A DNA stretch of 6,128 nt from an uncultured Pseudomonadota bacterium (lineage in GTDB: Bacteria > Lernaellota > Lernaellaia > Lernaellales > Lernaellaceae). The translations under genes and the position numbers were made by a program. Where the stretch lies: the NCBI GenBank assembly GCA_937967875.1, contig CALBTQ010000328.1:1-6128 (forward strand). Direction: 5' to 3'. This document shows, piece after piece, positions 1 through 6,030 of the stretch (its first letter is position 1; each line of letters opens with the position of its first letter). Under the pieces are notes generated by a model that was not told the DNA's origin, did not search any database, and worked only from the letters and a program-made list of their open reading frames with translations.

Positions 1-627
1 ATCAAGCAGAAGTACGACGATCTGTCCGCACGTTATCCGGGCTACAGCCTGGAATTCGGCGGCGAGGCGAAACAGCGCGAAGAAGCCTTCGGCGACCTAT
101 TCACCGAATTTCTCATCGCGCTGATTTTGGTCTACATGATCCTGGGTTCACAGTTCAAATCGTTCCTGCAGCCGCTGGTGGTCATGTTCACCGTGCCCTT
201 TTCGCTGCTGGGTGTGGCGTTGGGCTTGATCGTCGGTGGTTTGACCTTCTCGTTGGTCGCGGGCATTTCGGTGGTCGCGCTCGCCGGCGTCGTCGTCAAC
301 GACTCGCTGGTGCTCGTCGATTTCGCCAACAACCTGCGGCGCAACAACGTGCCGGTCAATCAGGCGGTGGCCGAGGCGGGCGCGCAGCGCATGCGGCCGA
401 TCCTCATGACCTCGCTGACCACCATCGCCGGTTTGCTGCCCATGGCTCTGGGCATGGGCGGCGAGGGGATGATGTGGCAACCGATGGCCATCTGCATGAT
501 CTGGGGCTTGGGGTTCGCCACGCTGTTGACGCTCTTCGTCATCCCCTGCACGTACTCGCTGCTGGAGGATTACAGCGACCGTATGCGCCGCTTGTTCCGC
601 CGCCTGACGGGCGCCGCCGGCGAGTGA
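1..627 (+). CDS. RND efflux transporter inner-membrane subunit, C-terminal part (5'-truncated)
   Basis: The frame is open from base 1, so this is the last 208 residues of a protein that is normally about 1,000-1,050 residues. It begins in the end of the second periplasmic loop (FGGEAKQREEAFGDLF, near residues 19-34) and continues through five hydrophobic segments corresponding to TM8-TM12 of AcrB-type pumps. Hallmarks are LVYMILGSQFKSFLQPLVVM, VPFSLLGVALGL, GVVVNDSLVLVDF (Asn at fragment residue 100), RMRPILMTSLTTIAGLLPMA and a final TLLTLFVIPCTYSLLED. Known members are proton-driven trimers that extrude drugs, lipids or metals with a periplasmic adaptor and an outer-membrane channel. The substrate cannot be told from this part. 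At the position of AcrB Lys940 in TM10 this protein has Asn, while the arginines matching AcrB R971/R973 are present. The adaptor gene, if adjacent, would lie left of the window. The 3' end converges on the S41 peptidase gene. Confidence 0.93.
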   Translation: MKQKYDDLSARYPGYSLEFGGEAKQREEAFGDLFTEFLIALILVYMILGSQFKSFLQPLVVMFTVPFSLLGVALGLIVGGLTFSLVAGISVVALAGVVVNDSLVLVDFANNLRRNNVPVNQAVAEAGAQRMRPILMTSLTTIAGLLPMALGMGGEGMMWQPMAICMIWGLGFATLLTLFVIPCTYSLLEDYSDRMRRLFRRLTGAAGE

Positions 628-654
628 CGCGACAGGCTCAGCGTCGCGCGTTTT
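628..654 (+). terminator. possible rho-independent terminator of the RND gene
   Basis: Immediately after the RND stop codon, CGCGAC (628-633) can pair with GTCGCG (643-648) across a 9-nt loop, followed after CG by TTTT (651-654). The stem is short (6 bp), the loop large and the T run short, so termination efficiency is doubtful. Most of the structure lies inside the last codons of the convergent S41 gene (stop at 638-640). Confidence 0.3.
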
Positions 655-2209
655 CCTCGTCGATCCAAGTCAGCGCGGCCTGCACCACCGTGTCCACGCC
701 CGCGGCGATGTCCGCAACGGTCAGCCATACGCTTTCGTCCGGCGTGTGCTCCCACGCCTGCAGCGGCTGATCGTCGGCGTCCACCCCGACGGTTTTGGTG
801 TAGTACAGCAGCAGATCGTTGATGAACGGATCCGGCGAGCTCCAGTACTGCGCCTGCCCGCCGAAGCCGCCGTTGGTCGGCCGCCCGAAGGTGCGCACGC
901 GCGGATGATGCACCATCATCGCCGGATAGATATCGCCGCCGCTCATCGCCCGCGGGCCCATCAGCACGGCGATCGGCTTGTCGTAGAAGGTCGCCTCGTC
1001 CGCGTCGATCGACACGGTGTCGCCGACGCCCGGATCCAGCAGCAGATCGTAAATCGTCGCGCCGTTGGGATCGCGCGGCACGAAGCGCATGATGAAGTCG
1101 ACGTCCGCGCCGAACAGCAGCGAATTGCCGTCGCTGGCGTGGGGAATGCCGCCCTGGTTGAAGCGCTGGTCGATGATCAGCGCGTCGGTGTCCATCAACG
1201 CCTCGACCGCCTCGGTGTATTCCTCGCCCGCGCCGAAAAACCACTGATAGACGTAGATGTAGCCGATGTTCGTTCCTTCGATCGTGCCGTACTTCACATG
1301 ACCGTGACCGTATAGCGCGTCGGACGGCTGGTCGCTCCAGAATTCGTACGGAAACTCGACGCCGTCCACCGGCAACTGGTCGGAGCACAAAATGTCGCTG
1401 CCGTAGGCGATCAGATCGTCGGTGGCGATGTGCTCGACCGCTTTGGCGTCGCCGCGCTGCACGTCCAGCGTGGTGAACAGATGCGCGTTGTCCAGCGCGA
1501 CCTGCAACCGGCGCACGTGCTCGGTCGCTTCCGCCGAGCCGTTGGCCCCGCAGGCGGGCAGACGACGCTGGTCGATGTCGGCCAGATTTTCCGCCCACGT
1601 CTTGCCGTCGTAACCCAGGATGAGATCGCCCGGCTGCAACCCGGCCGGATTGTCGTCGGTCACGCGATAGACCACCAGTTCGTCGTTGAGCGTCGGCGTC
1701 ACGCACGCGCCGTAATAGGACGTGTAGTAATTATTGCTGAACACCGGCGGGCGCTGTTCGGTGGTCGACTGATAGCACACGCGCACGCTCTGGATCGTCG
1801 TGTGCGTGTCGTGCAGCTCGTCAATCATCGCATTGAGCAATTGAAAGAAGCGGCCGTAGCTTTCGGCGGCCTGCACTTGCGGACGGTACGCGTCGCGCAC
1901 GGCCTGCCAGTCGAGCGTCTGGCGCTTGTTGGCGAAGCAGGCGTAGTTTTGCTCCAGCGTGCTCCACACGCGGTCGAAGACCTCCAGGCGCACCTCCTCT
2001 TCCGGCGCGGCGCCCCAGAACGTATCGACCGGATCGTCCGACGCGTCGTCGTCGGCGGAGTCGTCGTCGGCGGAGTCGTCGTCATCGTCGTCATCGTCAT
2101 CGTCGTCGTCATCGGCGGCATCGTCGTTGTCGTCGTCGTCGTCCGCGCATGCGGCGACAAGCAACAGACAAAAAAGCAGGCACAACAGTGTCGGCGCATA
2201 AATCTTCAT
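638..2209 (-). CDS. poly-Asp-tethered lipoprotein, S41 family peptidase with PDZ-like segment
   Basis: A 523-residue protein related to C-terminal-processing/tricorn-type S41 peptidases. Residues 1-20 form a hydrophobic signal ending in the lipobox VAAC, so Cys21 is the predicted lipid-anchored residue. Residues 23-59 are almost all Asp, with a few Ser/Ala/Asn. The mature domain follows: an N-terminal helical region (EVFDRVWSTLEQNYACF, about 76-92) and ELHDTHT (131-137), an S41 hallmark with a candidate catalytic His136. A PDZ-like segment (PAGLQPGDLILGYDG, 188-202) comes next, then the core strand ALIIDQRFNQGG (343-354) and the nucleophile elbow LMGPRAMSGGD with candidate Ser423. It ends with HTPDESV, typical of the family's C-terminal region. 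The usual Ctp lysine motif after the nucleophile (FGKG type) is replaced by FGRPTNGG, favouring the His-dependent tricorn-like type over the Ser/Lys type. The ATG at 2209 is chosen because AAGGAGGG lies 4 nt upstream; an in-frame TTG start five codons earlier would sit on that ribosome-binding site. It probably acts in the periplasm or at the cell surface on unknown proteins or peptides. Confidence 0.88.
   Translation of the reverse strand: MKIYAPTLLCLLFCLLLVAACADDDDDNDDAADDDDDDDDDDDDDSADDDSADDDASDDPVDTFWGAAPEEEVRLEVFDRVWSTLEQNYACFANKRQTLDWQAVRDAYRPQVQAAESYGRFFQLLNAMIDELHDTHTTIQSVRVCYQSTTEQRPPVFSNNYYTSYYGACVTPTLNDELVVYRVTDDNPAGLQPGDLILGYDGKTWAENLADIDQRRLPACGANGSAEATEHVRRLQVALDNAHLFTTLDVQRGDAKAVEHIATDDLIAYGSDILCSDQLPVDGVEFPYEFWSDQPSDALYGHGHVKYGTIEGTNIGYIYVYQWFFGAGEEYTEAVEALMDTDALIIDQRFNQGGIPHASDGNSLLFGADVDFIMRFVPRDPNGATIYDLLLDPGVGDTVSIDADEATFYDKPIAVLMGPRAMSGGDIYPAMMVHHPRVRTFGRPTNGGFGGQAQYWSSPDPFINDLLLYYTKTVGVDADDQPLQAWEHTPDESVWLTVADIAAGVDTVVQAALTWIDEENARR
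2033..2143 (-). repeat. aspartate-codon tract encoding the S41 lipoprotein tether
   Basis: This low-complexity GAC/GAT run encodes residues 23-59. It includes one block of 13 consecutive Asp (residues 33-45), flanked by DDDDDNDDAA and followed by two SADDD units (46-50 and 51-55). GAC and GAT are mixed irregularly, so the tract is not a pure trinucleotide microsatellite. That mixing suggests the protein sequence is selected, although slippage may still generate length variants. Confidence 0.85.
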
Positions 2210-2213
2210 CGAA

Positions 2214-2221
2214 CCCTCCTT
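2214..2221 (-). promoter_or_regulatory. ribosome binding site deciding the S41 start
   Basis: AAGGAGGG read on the minus strand lies 4 nt before the ATG at 2209. It is a near-perfect Shine-Dalgarno sequence and excludes the in-frame TTG at 2222-2224 as the start, because that longer reading would translate the Shine-Dalgarno itself. Confidence 0.85.
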
Positions 2222-2308
2222 CAATGAACGAATGCGCGGGACCCTGTGCGGTTACGATTTTGCTTGTTCCACCCCCATGGAGCGGCGCCAGAATAACATC
2301 TTTCCTTT

Positions 2309-2337
2309 AATATAGCAATATAAATCTACCGGGTAAA
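2309..2337 (-). promoter_or_regulatory. candidate sigma-70-type promoter for the S41 gene
   Basis: On the minus strand, TTTACC (2332-2337, 4/6 to the -35 consensus) is separated by 17 bp from TATATT (2309-2314, 5/6 to the -10 consensus). This would start transcription near 2302 and give a leader of roughly 90 nt. A weaker overlapping pair, TTGCTA (2313-2318) and TATTCT (2290-2295), also has 17-bp spacing. The surrounding AT-richness contrasts with the GC-rich genes but also makes chance matches more likely. Confidence 0.4.
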
Positions 2338-2356
2338 AAACTTTTTAAAGTGGTAG
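2326..2356. promoter_or_regulatory. AT-rich dyads between the divergent genes, possible operator
   Basis: CTACC (2326-2330) and GGTAG (2352-2356) form an inverted repeat. Inside it, ACTTT (2340-2344) and AAAGT (2347-2351) form a second, tighter dyad with a different centre. The block overlaps the candidate minus-strand -35 and lies upstream of the plus-strand promoter. It could be a regulator site or simply curved AT-rich promoter DNA, and it matches no known operator that I recognise. Confidence 0.22.
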
Positions 2357-2379
2357 CTGAGGCGGATGCTCAAAAATTC

Positions 2380-2408
2380 TTGACAAACCCGGCCGTTCCT
2401 CATGAAAT
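2380..2408 (+). promoter_or_regulatory. candidate sigma-70-type promoter for the oxidoreductase gene
   Basis: A perfect TTGACA (2380-2385) is followed after 17 bp by TGAAAT (2403-2408, 4/6 to the -10 consensus). Transcription would start near 2415 and give a leader of about 35 nt before the ATG at 2451. The exact -35 and ideal spacing are good support; the -10 is weak. Confidence 0.5.
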
Positions 2409-2438
2409 GACCCACCGCCGCACGTTCTCCACTTCTTT

Positions 2439-2444
2439 GGAGGA
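2439..2444 (+). promoter_or_regulatory. ribosome binding site of the oxidoreductase gene
   Basis: GGAGGA is placed 6 nt before the ATG at 2451, which supports that start. Confidence 0.8.
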
Positions 2445-2450
2445 ACATCC

Positions 2451-3809
2451 ATGTCCGCACATCGTCCGATTACCATGGCCCTGATCGGCGCCGGCGCGCG
2501 CGGTGAACTGAACCTGGCTACCTTGGCCAAAAAGCACGGCGACCTGATGAAATTCGTCGCGGTCGCCGAAATGGACGACGAACGCCGCGCCGACTTCGTG
2601 CGCCGCTTCGCCATCCCCAAAGAAAACGCCTTCCGCGATTGGCGCGATCTTTTCGCCAAACCAAAACTGGCCGACGCGGTGGTCAACGCGCTGCCCTGCC
2701 GCATGCATTACGAATCGACGGTCGCCGGTCTGCGTGCGGGTTATCACACATTTCTCGAAAAGCCGATGGCGCTCACGCCCGGCGAATGCGTGCACCTCAC
2801 GCGCGAGGCCCGGGCGCGGGCGCTGGTGCTCATGATCGCACTGCAGAGCCGCTACAACAAAATCTACACGCGCATGCGCACGATTTTCGACGAGGGACGC
2901 ATCGGCCGCCTGATGAACATCGACTGCGCCGAAAACATCGGCTACTGGCACTTTCTGCTTTCCTACGTGCGCGGCATCCACCATCGCCGCGACCTGAGCC
3001 ACTCGTTCGTGCTGGCCAAGGGCGTGCACGATCTCGACCTCGTCTGCTGGTACGCCGACGCACCGGTGACCCGCGTATCGTCCTTCGGCAAGCTGTCGTA
3101 CTTCATCGCCGCCAATGCGCCCGACGGCGCGCCCGAGCGCTGCCTCGACGGTTGCCCGGTCTTCGACACGTGCCTGTTCAACGCCTATAAGCAGTTCGTC
3201 GACCCCGGCCAGCCCGACCTGCCGTGGCAACTGCTGACCGGCCAATCGTGGGAAGCGGTGCGCGACGTGGTGTTCAATCCGCGCTTCCGCTCGATGGCCT
3301 CGGTGATCGTCCACGACATCAGCAAGGAAAACGTGCTCAAGGCGCTGCGCGAAACGACCAACGGCAGGTGCGCCTTTCGCGCCGACAACGAGGTCGTCGA
3401 CCACCAGACCGTCAGCATCGAGTTCGCCAACGACGTGGTCGCCTCGTTTCAGCTCACCGGCTTCAGCCTCGCCTGGGAGCGCACGCTCAACCTGCACGGC
3501 GCCAAGGGCGAAATCCGCTCGGCCGATTTCTCCGGCCGGTTGGAAACGCGCACCTACCAGCCGGGGCGCATCGACCGCGAGCGCATCCGCTACCACGGCA
3601 TCGTGCACGGCGGCGGCGACGAGACGATCATGGTCCGCTTCGCCGAGGGCGTGCGCGACGAAAACCGCGACCTGCTGACCAACGCCGAGCGTGCGCTGGA
3701 AAGCCACCTGTTGTGTTTTGCGTCCGAAGAGGCGCGCGAAAACGGCGTGGTCGTGGACATGAGCGAATTTCGCGCCCGCGCCGAAAAGGCGGCCGATACG
3801 TTATCCTGA
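2451..3809 (+). CDS. Gfo/Idh/MocA family NAD(P)-dependent oxidoreductase with cysteine cluster
   Basis: A 452-residue protein, longer than the 330-390 residues common in the family. The N-terminal Rossmann fold starts with MALIGAGARG (9-18; GxGxxG-type dinucleotide-binding loop). The family signature EKP is at 103-105, where the Lys is normally catalytic and contacts the nicotinamide/substrate. KGVHDLDL (190-197) supplies the candidate active-site His193. Between the domains lies an inserted stretch with Cys231, Cys235 and Cys241 (CX3CX5C). A later GRC (Cys307) is followed by DNEVVDHQ (312-319), a signature I associate with a long subclass of this family. No signal peptide is visible, so it is cytoplasmic. 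Family members oxidise or reduce sugars, inositols, amino sugars and their derivatives; the substrate here is unknown. The gene stands alone between divergent and downstream neighbours with its own promoter and Shine-Dalgarno, so context adds little. The assignment to the family is firm, the role is open. Confidence 0.93.
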   Translation: MSAHRPITMALIGAGARGELNLATLAKKHGDLMKFVAVAEMDDERRADFVRRFAIPKENAFRDWRDLFAKPKLADAVVNALPCRMHYESTVAGLRAGYHTFLEKPMALTPGECVHLTREARARALVLMIALQSRYNKIYTRMRTIFDEGRIGRLMNIDCAENIGYWHFLLSYVRGIHHRRDLSHSFVLAKGVHDLDLVCWYADAPVTRVSSFGKLSYFIAANAPDGAPERCLDGCPVFDTCLFNAYKQFVDPGQPDLPWQLLTGQSWEAVRDVVFNPRFRSMASVIVHDISKENVLKALRETTNGRCAFRADNEVVDHQTVSIEFANDVVASFQLTGFSLAWERTLNLHGAKGEIRSADFSGRLETRTYQPGRIDRERIRYHGIVHGGGDETIMVRFAEGVRDENRDLLTNAERALESHLLCFASEEARENGVVVDMSEFRARAEKAADTLS

Positions 3810-3897
3810 TCGAATGTCGGTCTGGTTAAAACTTAATGAACAATTAATAGGCGCATGATAAATTGACCGTCCACGTTCATCGGCATGAGAGGGAATC
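3810..3897. other. AT-rich intergenic spacer upstream of the large lipoprotein gene
   Basis: The first half is markedly AT-rich compared with both flanking genes and contains a small inverted repeat (TTAAT at 3833-3837, ATTAA at 3843-3847). GATAAA (3857-3862) is a possible -10 element but has no good -35 partner. I see no convincing rho-independent terminator for the oxidoreductase gene. The region probably carries the promoter of the following lipoprotein gene, without a site I can pin down. Confidence 0.4.
3887..3893 (+). promoter_or_regulatory. ribosome binding site of the large lipoprotein gene
   Basis: GAGAGGG lies 4 nt before the ATG at 3898. It is a moderate Shine-Dalgarno, supporting this start, which also gives a complete signal peptide with positively charged residues MRRLKLK. 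Confidence 0.6.
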
Positions 3898-6030
3898 ATG
3901 CGACGCCTGAAATTGAAATGGGTTTGGTTGTTGTTCCTGTTGGTCCTTTGCTTCTCGGCGACGCCCGGCTGCGGCGATGATGACGATGACGATCACGGAA
4001 CCTCGGACGATGACGATAGCGATGACGACGATTCGTCCGACGACGACGACACCGGCGACGACGACACGCTCGACGATGACGACGACACCGGCGACGACGA
4101 CACGAATGACGAACTCCTTGCCGATTTGCTCGCCAACGGCAAGCAGTATCTGGCGGCGGGCGAATACCTCGCCGCGTTCGATACCTTCTACCGCGCCGGC
4201 CGGATCGACGACGCCAGCGACGAGGCCCGCTTCGGCCTGGTGCTCGCTTCGCTGCAAAACACCGTCGGTCTGATCGATATCGTCTTCGGTTTGTTGACCC
4301 CCTACGTGCACGACGGCGCCGAGCCCGACCCGTCGCCGACGTTTAAATCGGTCGTCGCCGAGGACGACGATTGGGTGGCGGTGCTCGCCGACAGCGCATT
4401 CTCCAACCTCATTCTGCTCATCGACGCGCAGTTGGAACGCCTGGCGGCCTTGCAGAACGCGACGGACTTTTCCTATCGCTTCGACGGTCTGCCGATCAAG
4501 TTCAAGGAGCACGAATTTTTCAACCTCGGTCCCGAGTGGGATAAGACCGACTTGTACGCGATCGAGGCGTTCTATCACGCGCTCGACGCGTTGCTGCAAC
4601 TGCTGGCCTCGCAATCGCTGGAAGGCGTCGCCGATCTGGTCGAGGTCATCGACAACGGCGACGACATTCTCGCCGGCATTCTCACCGCGGCGCTCGAACA
4701 TCCGGAATTGCTGACGCTCAAGGACGGCGGCGACGAGGCGTGGAGCGCTTCGGCTCAGTCTTTAAGTGATGCGGCCGACGCATTGCTCACCGCGGCGGAT
4801 TTGGCGGCGGCGGAAACGGACGATCAAAGCGACGACGTGTTCGTGCAAAACGATTCGCTGGACGTCGGTCACGTCACGCACTTCGCGCTGCAGGGGCATT
4901 TCATCACCGGCACGCAGCAGGTAAAGCTGCTGTGGGACGGTCAATCGCTTTCGGTCAAGGACAGTCTGACGCGCCTGCGCGATCATCTGGGCGGTGACGC
5001 CGATGCGCGCATTCGCTTCGAGGAAGACCTGGTCATGACCGTGGGCGTGCTGGCCGATTTTCTCTGGCAGGGCGTCGGCATTCAGGGCGTGCTGGCCCTG
5101 CTGCCGCTGGAAGTGAAAGAGGATCTGACCAAGTTCGGCAACGGCGAGTTGCTGCCTTCGTTGCTCATCGCGGTGCTGCCGCTGCTGGACGTGCCGACCG
5201 ACGCCTTCCAGTTCGATCTGGCCGCCTTCTACTCGCGGCCGTTCCCGCTGCGTGAACTGCTGCCGTACTTCGGCGTGGATCCCTATGGCGACCAACCCGT
5301 GTTTTACGGTTCTTATGAATGCGCGCGGCTGGGCTACGCCGCGTCCGACTTCGCGCCCGGCGACGATCTGGGAGTCGCGCTCGCCGATCGCGGTCCGGTG
5401 GCCGCGGCCACGCCCGGCGCGGGCAATGACAGCGTCGGAGTGACCGTGCAGGCGATCGCCCCCGACAACGCGGTCGTCGACACCGAACATCTCACCCTCG
5501 ACGAAGACGCGACCTTCGCCGCGTTGTTCGCCGGTACGTTGCCCACCGAATCCGGCGCGACCGGCGTGGACGACAACGGCGTGCTCACCGTGCCCGCCGG
5601 GGCGAGCGTGACCACCGTGTACCTCGACGAAAACGGCGCGGAGACCTTCACCATCGACGCGACCTACGCCGCCGCCGGCGAAACCGACCGCGTCTTCGCC
5701 TACGACATGAGCTGCCGATCGGGCACGGCGCGCGACTACGAGCACTTCGACCAGGACGAATTTGCCGACGCGTACTACTTCGCCGAACCGCCCGCGTCGC
5801 TCGATCCGCTGACGCCCTACAGCGTCGCCGCGATCGACGGCGTGGCCCTCGCGGGCCCGTATTACGCGTTTTCCTCGCCGTCGCTCAACGGCCTGCTGTG
5901 GCTGAACATGGCCAACCTGCACGACGATCCGGCCGCCTACGGCTTTGCGACCGACTGGGCGCCGGCCGATGTGCGCGGCGTAAATCTCTTGCTGTATCCG
6001 CTGATCGATCTTATTGGAGGGCTGTTCTGA
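3898..6030 (+). CDS. large poly-Asp-tethered lipoprotein with TPR-like and Ig-like parts, function unknown
   Basis: A 710-residue predicted secreted protein that I do not recognise as a named family. Residues 1-24 are a signal peptide (basic start, hydrophobic 8-20) ending in ATPG before Cys25. The expected lipid-anchoring Cys is present, but the -3 and -2 residues (Thr, Pro) are not classic lipobox residues. Residues 27-71 are an Asp-rich tether with TG/SS interruptions. Residues about 73-120 (LLANGKQYLAAGEYLAAFDT and what follows) resemble one to one-and-a-half TPR helices. The middle, to about residue 470, is predicted helical and Leu/Ala/Asp-rich without a motif I know. Residues about 475-592 (GNDSVGVTVQAI, LFAGTLPTESGA, DDNGVLTVPAGASVTTVYLD) look like a single Ig-like beta module of the kind repeated in large secreted bacterial proteins. 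A Tyr/Asp/Pro-rich tail of about 120 residues follows. No catalytic motif is visible. Its stop overlaps the start of a Tat-signal gene, suggesting the two products act together outside the cytoplasm. Confidence 0.85.
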   Translation: MRRLKLKWVWLLFLLVLCFSATPGCGDDDDDDHGTSDDDDSDDDDSSDDDDTGDDDTLDDDDDTGDDDTNDELLADLLANGKQYLAAGEYLAAFDTFYRAGRIDDASDEARFGLVLASLQNTVGLIDIVFGLLTPYVHDGAEPDPSPTFKSVVAEDDDWVAVLADSAFSNLILLIDAQLERLAALQNATDFSYRFDGLPIKFKEHEFFNLGPEWDKTDLYAIEAFYHALDALLQLLASQSLEGVADLVEVIDNGDDILAGILTAALEHPELLTLKDGGDEAWSASAQSLSDAADALLTAADLAAAETDDQSDDVFVQNDSLDVGHVTHFALQGHFITGTQQVKLLWDGQSLSVKDSLTRLRDHLGGDADARIRFEEDLVMTVGVLADFLWQGVGIQGVLALLPLEVKEDLTKFGNGELLPSLLIAVLPLLDVPTDAFQFDLAAFYSRPFPLRELLPYFGVDPYGDQPVFYGSYECARLGYAASDFAPGDDLGVALADRGPVAAATPGAGNDSVGVTVQAIAPDNAVVDTEHLTLDEDATFAALFAGTLPTESGATGVDDNGVLTVPAGASVTTVYLDENGAETFTIDATYAAAGETDRVFAYDMSCRSGTARDYEHFDQDEFADAYYFAEPPASLDPLTPYSVAAIDGVALAGPYYAFSSPSLNGLLWLNMANLHDDPAAYGFATDWAPADVRGVNLLLYPLIDLIGGLF
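3976..4110 (+). repeat. aspartate-codon tract with an imperfect 12-residue tandem repeat
   Basis: The tract encodes residues 27-71, made of Asp blocks of 3-6 separated by HGTS, S, SS, TG and TL. Its second half contains a direct repeat: 24 identical bases occur at 4045-4068 and 4081-4104, a 36-nt period. Each copy encodes DDTGDDDT (residues 50-57 and 62-69). The copies show recent duplication or slippage in frame with the protein. Confidence 0.85.
6016..6021 (+). promoter_or_regulatory. ribosome binding site inside the end of the lipoprotein gene
   Basis: GGAGGG, read within the last codons of the lipoprotein gene, lies 8 nt before the ATG at 6030. This supports translational coupling and the choice of the overlapping ATG over the in-frame ATG at 6048. 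Confidence 0.75.

Noticed and set aside
1..12. CAAGCAGAAG at bases 3-12 equals the first ten bases of the Illumina P7 sequence, hinting at adapter at the left end too.
   Set aside because: The match stops after ten bases, and the reading frame through it gives a sensible RND periplasmic segment continuous with the rest of the gene, so it is chance.
570..1706. Long minus-strand reading frame in a different phase from the S41 gene.
   Set aside because: Its translation is Arg/Gly-rich low-complexity sequence without motifs, while the S41 frame on the same strand carries clear family signatures. It is a GC-driven shadow.
2033..2143. Repetitive GAC/GAT run considered as a CRISPR-like or minisatellite array.
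   Set aside because: There are no spacers or constant repeat units; it is an in-frame codon run encoding Asp.
2210..2224. TTG start for the S41 gene five codons upstream of the chosen ATG.
   Set aside because: The added codons are the Shine-Dalgarno sequence itself, and they would only lengthen the signal peptide with charged residues.
1430..2227. Plus-strand frame antisense to the S41 gene, with a Val/Ile-rich C-terminal stretch resembling a membrane segment.
   Set aside because: The Val/Ile run is the complement of the Asp-codon tract, and there is no supporting Shine-Dalgarno or homology.
2400..3707. 435-codon minus-strand frame opposite the oxidoreductase gene.
   Set aside because: The oxidoreductase frame has GxGxxG, EKP and HDLDL motifs plus promoter and Shine-Dalgarno. 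The opposite frame has none of these and is its GC-rich mirror.
3976..4110. Asp-rich tract read as RTX, dockerin or EF-hand calcium-binding repeats.
   Set aside because: The required spacings (GGxGxDxxx nonapeptides or DxDxDG loops) are absent. The tract is Asp runs with TG/SS breaks, so non-specific cation binding is the most that can be said.
4762..5922. 386-codon minus-strand frame opposite the large lipoprotein gene.
   Set aside because: Composition is Arg/Gly/Val/His-rich without recognisable domains, and the plus-strand frame is complete with a signal peptide and coupled downstream start.
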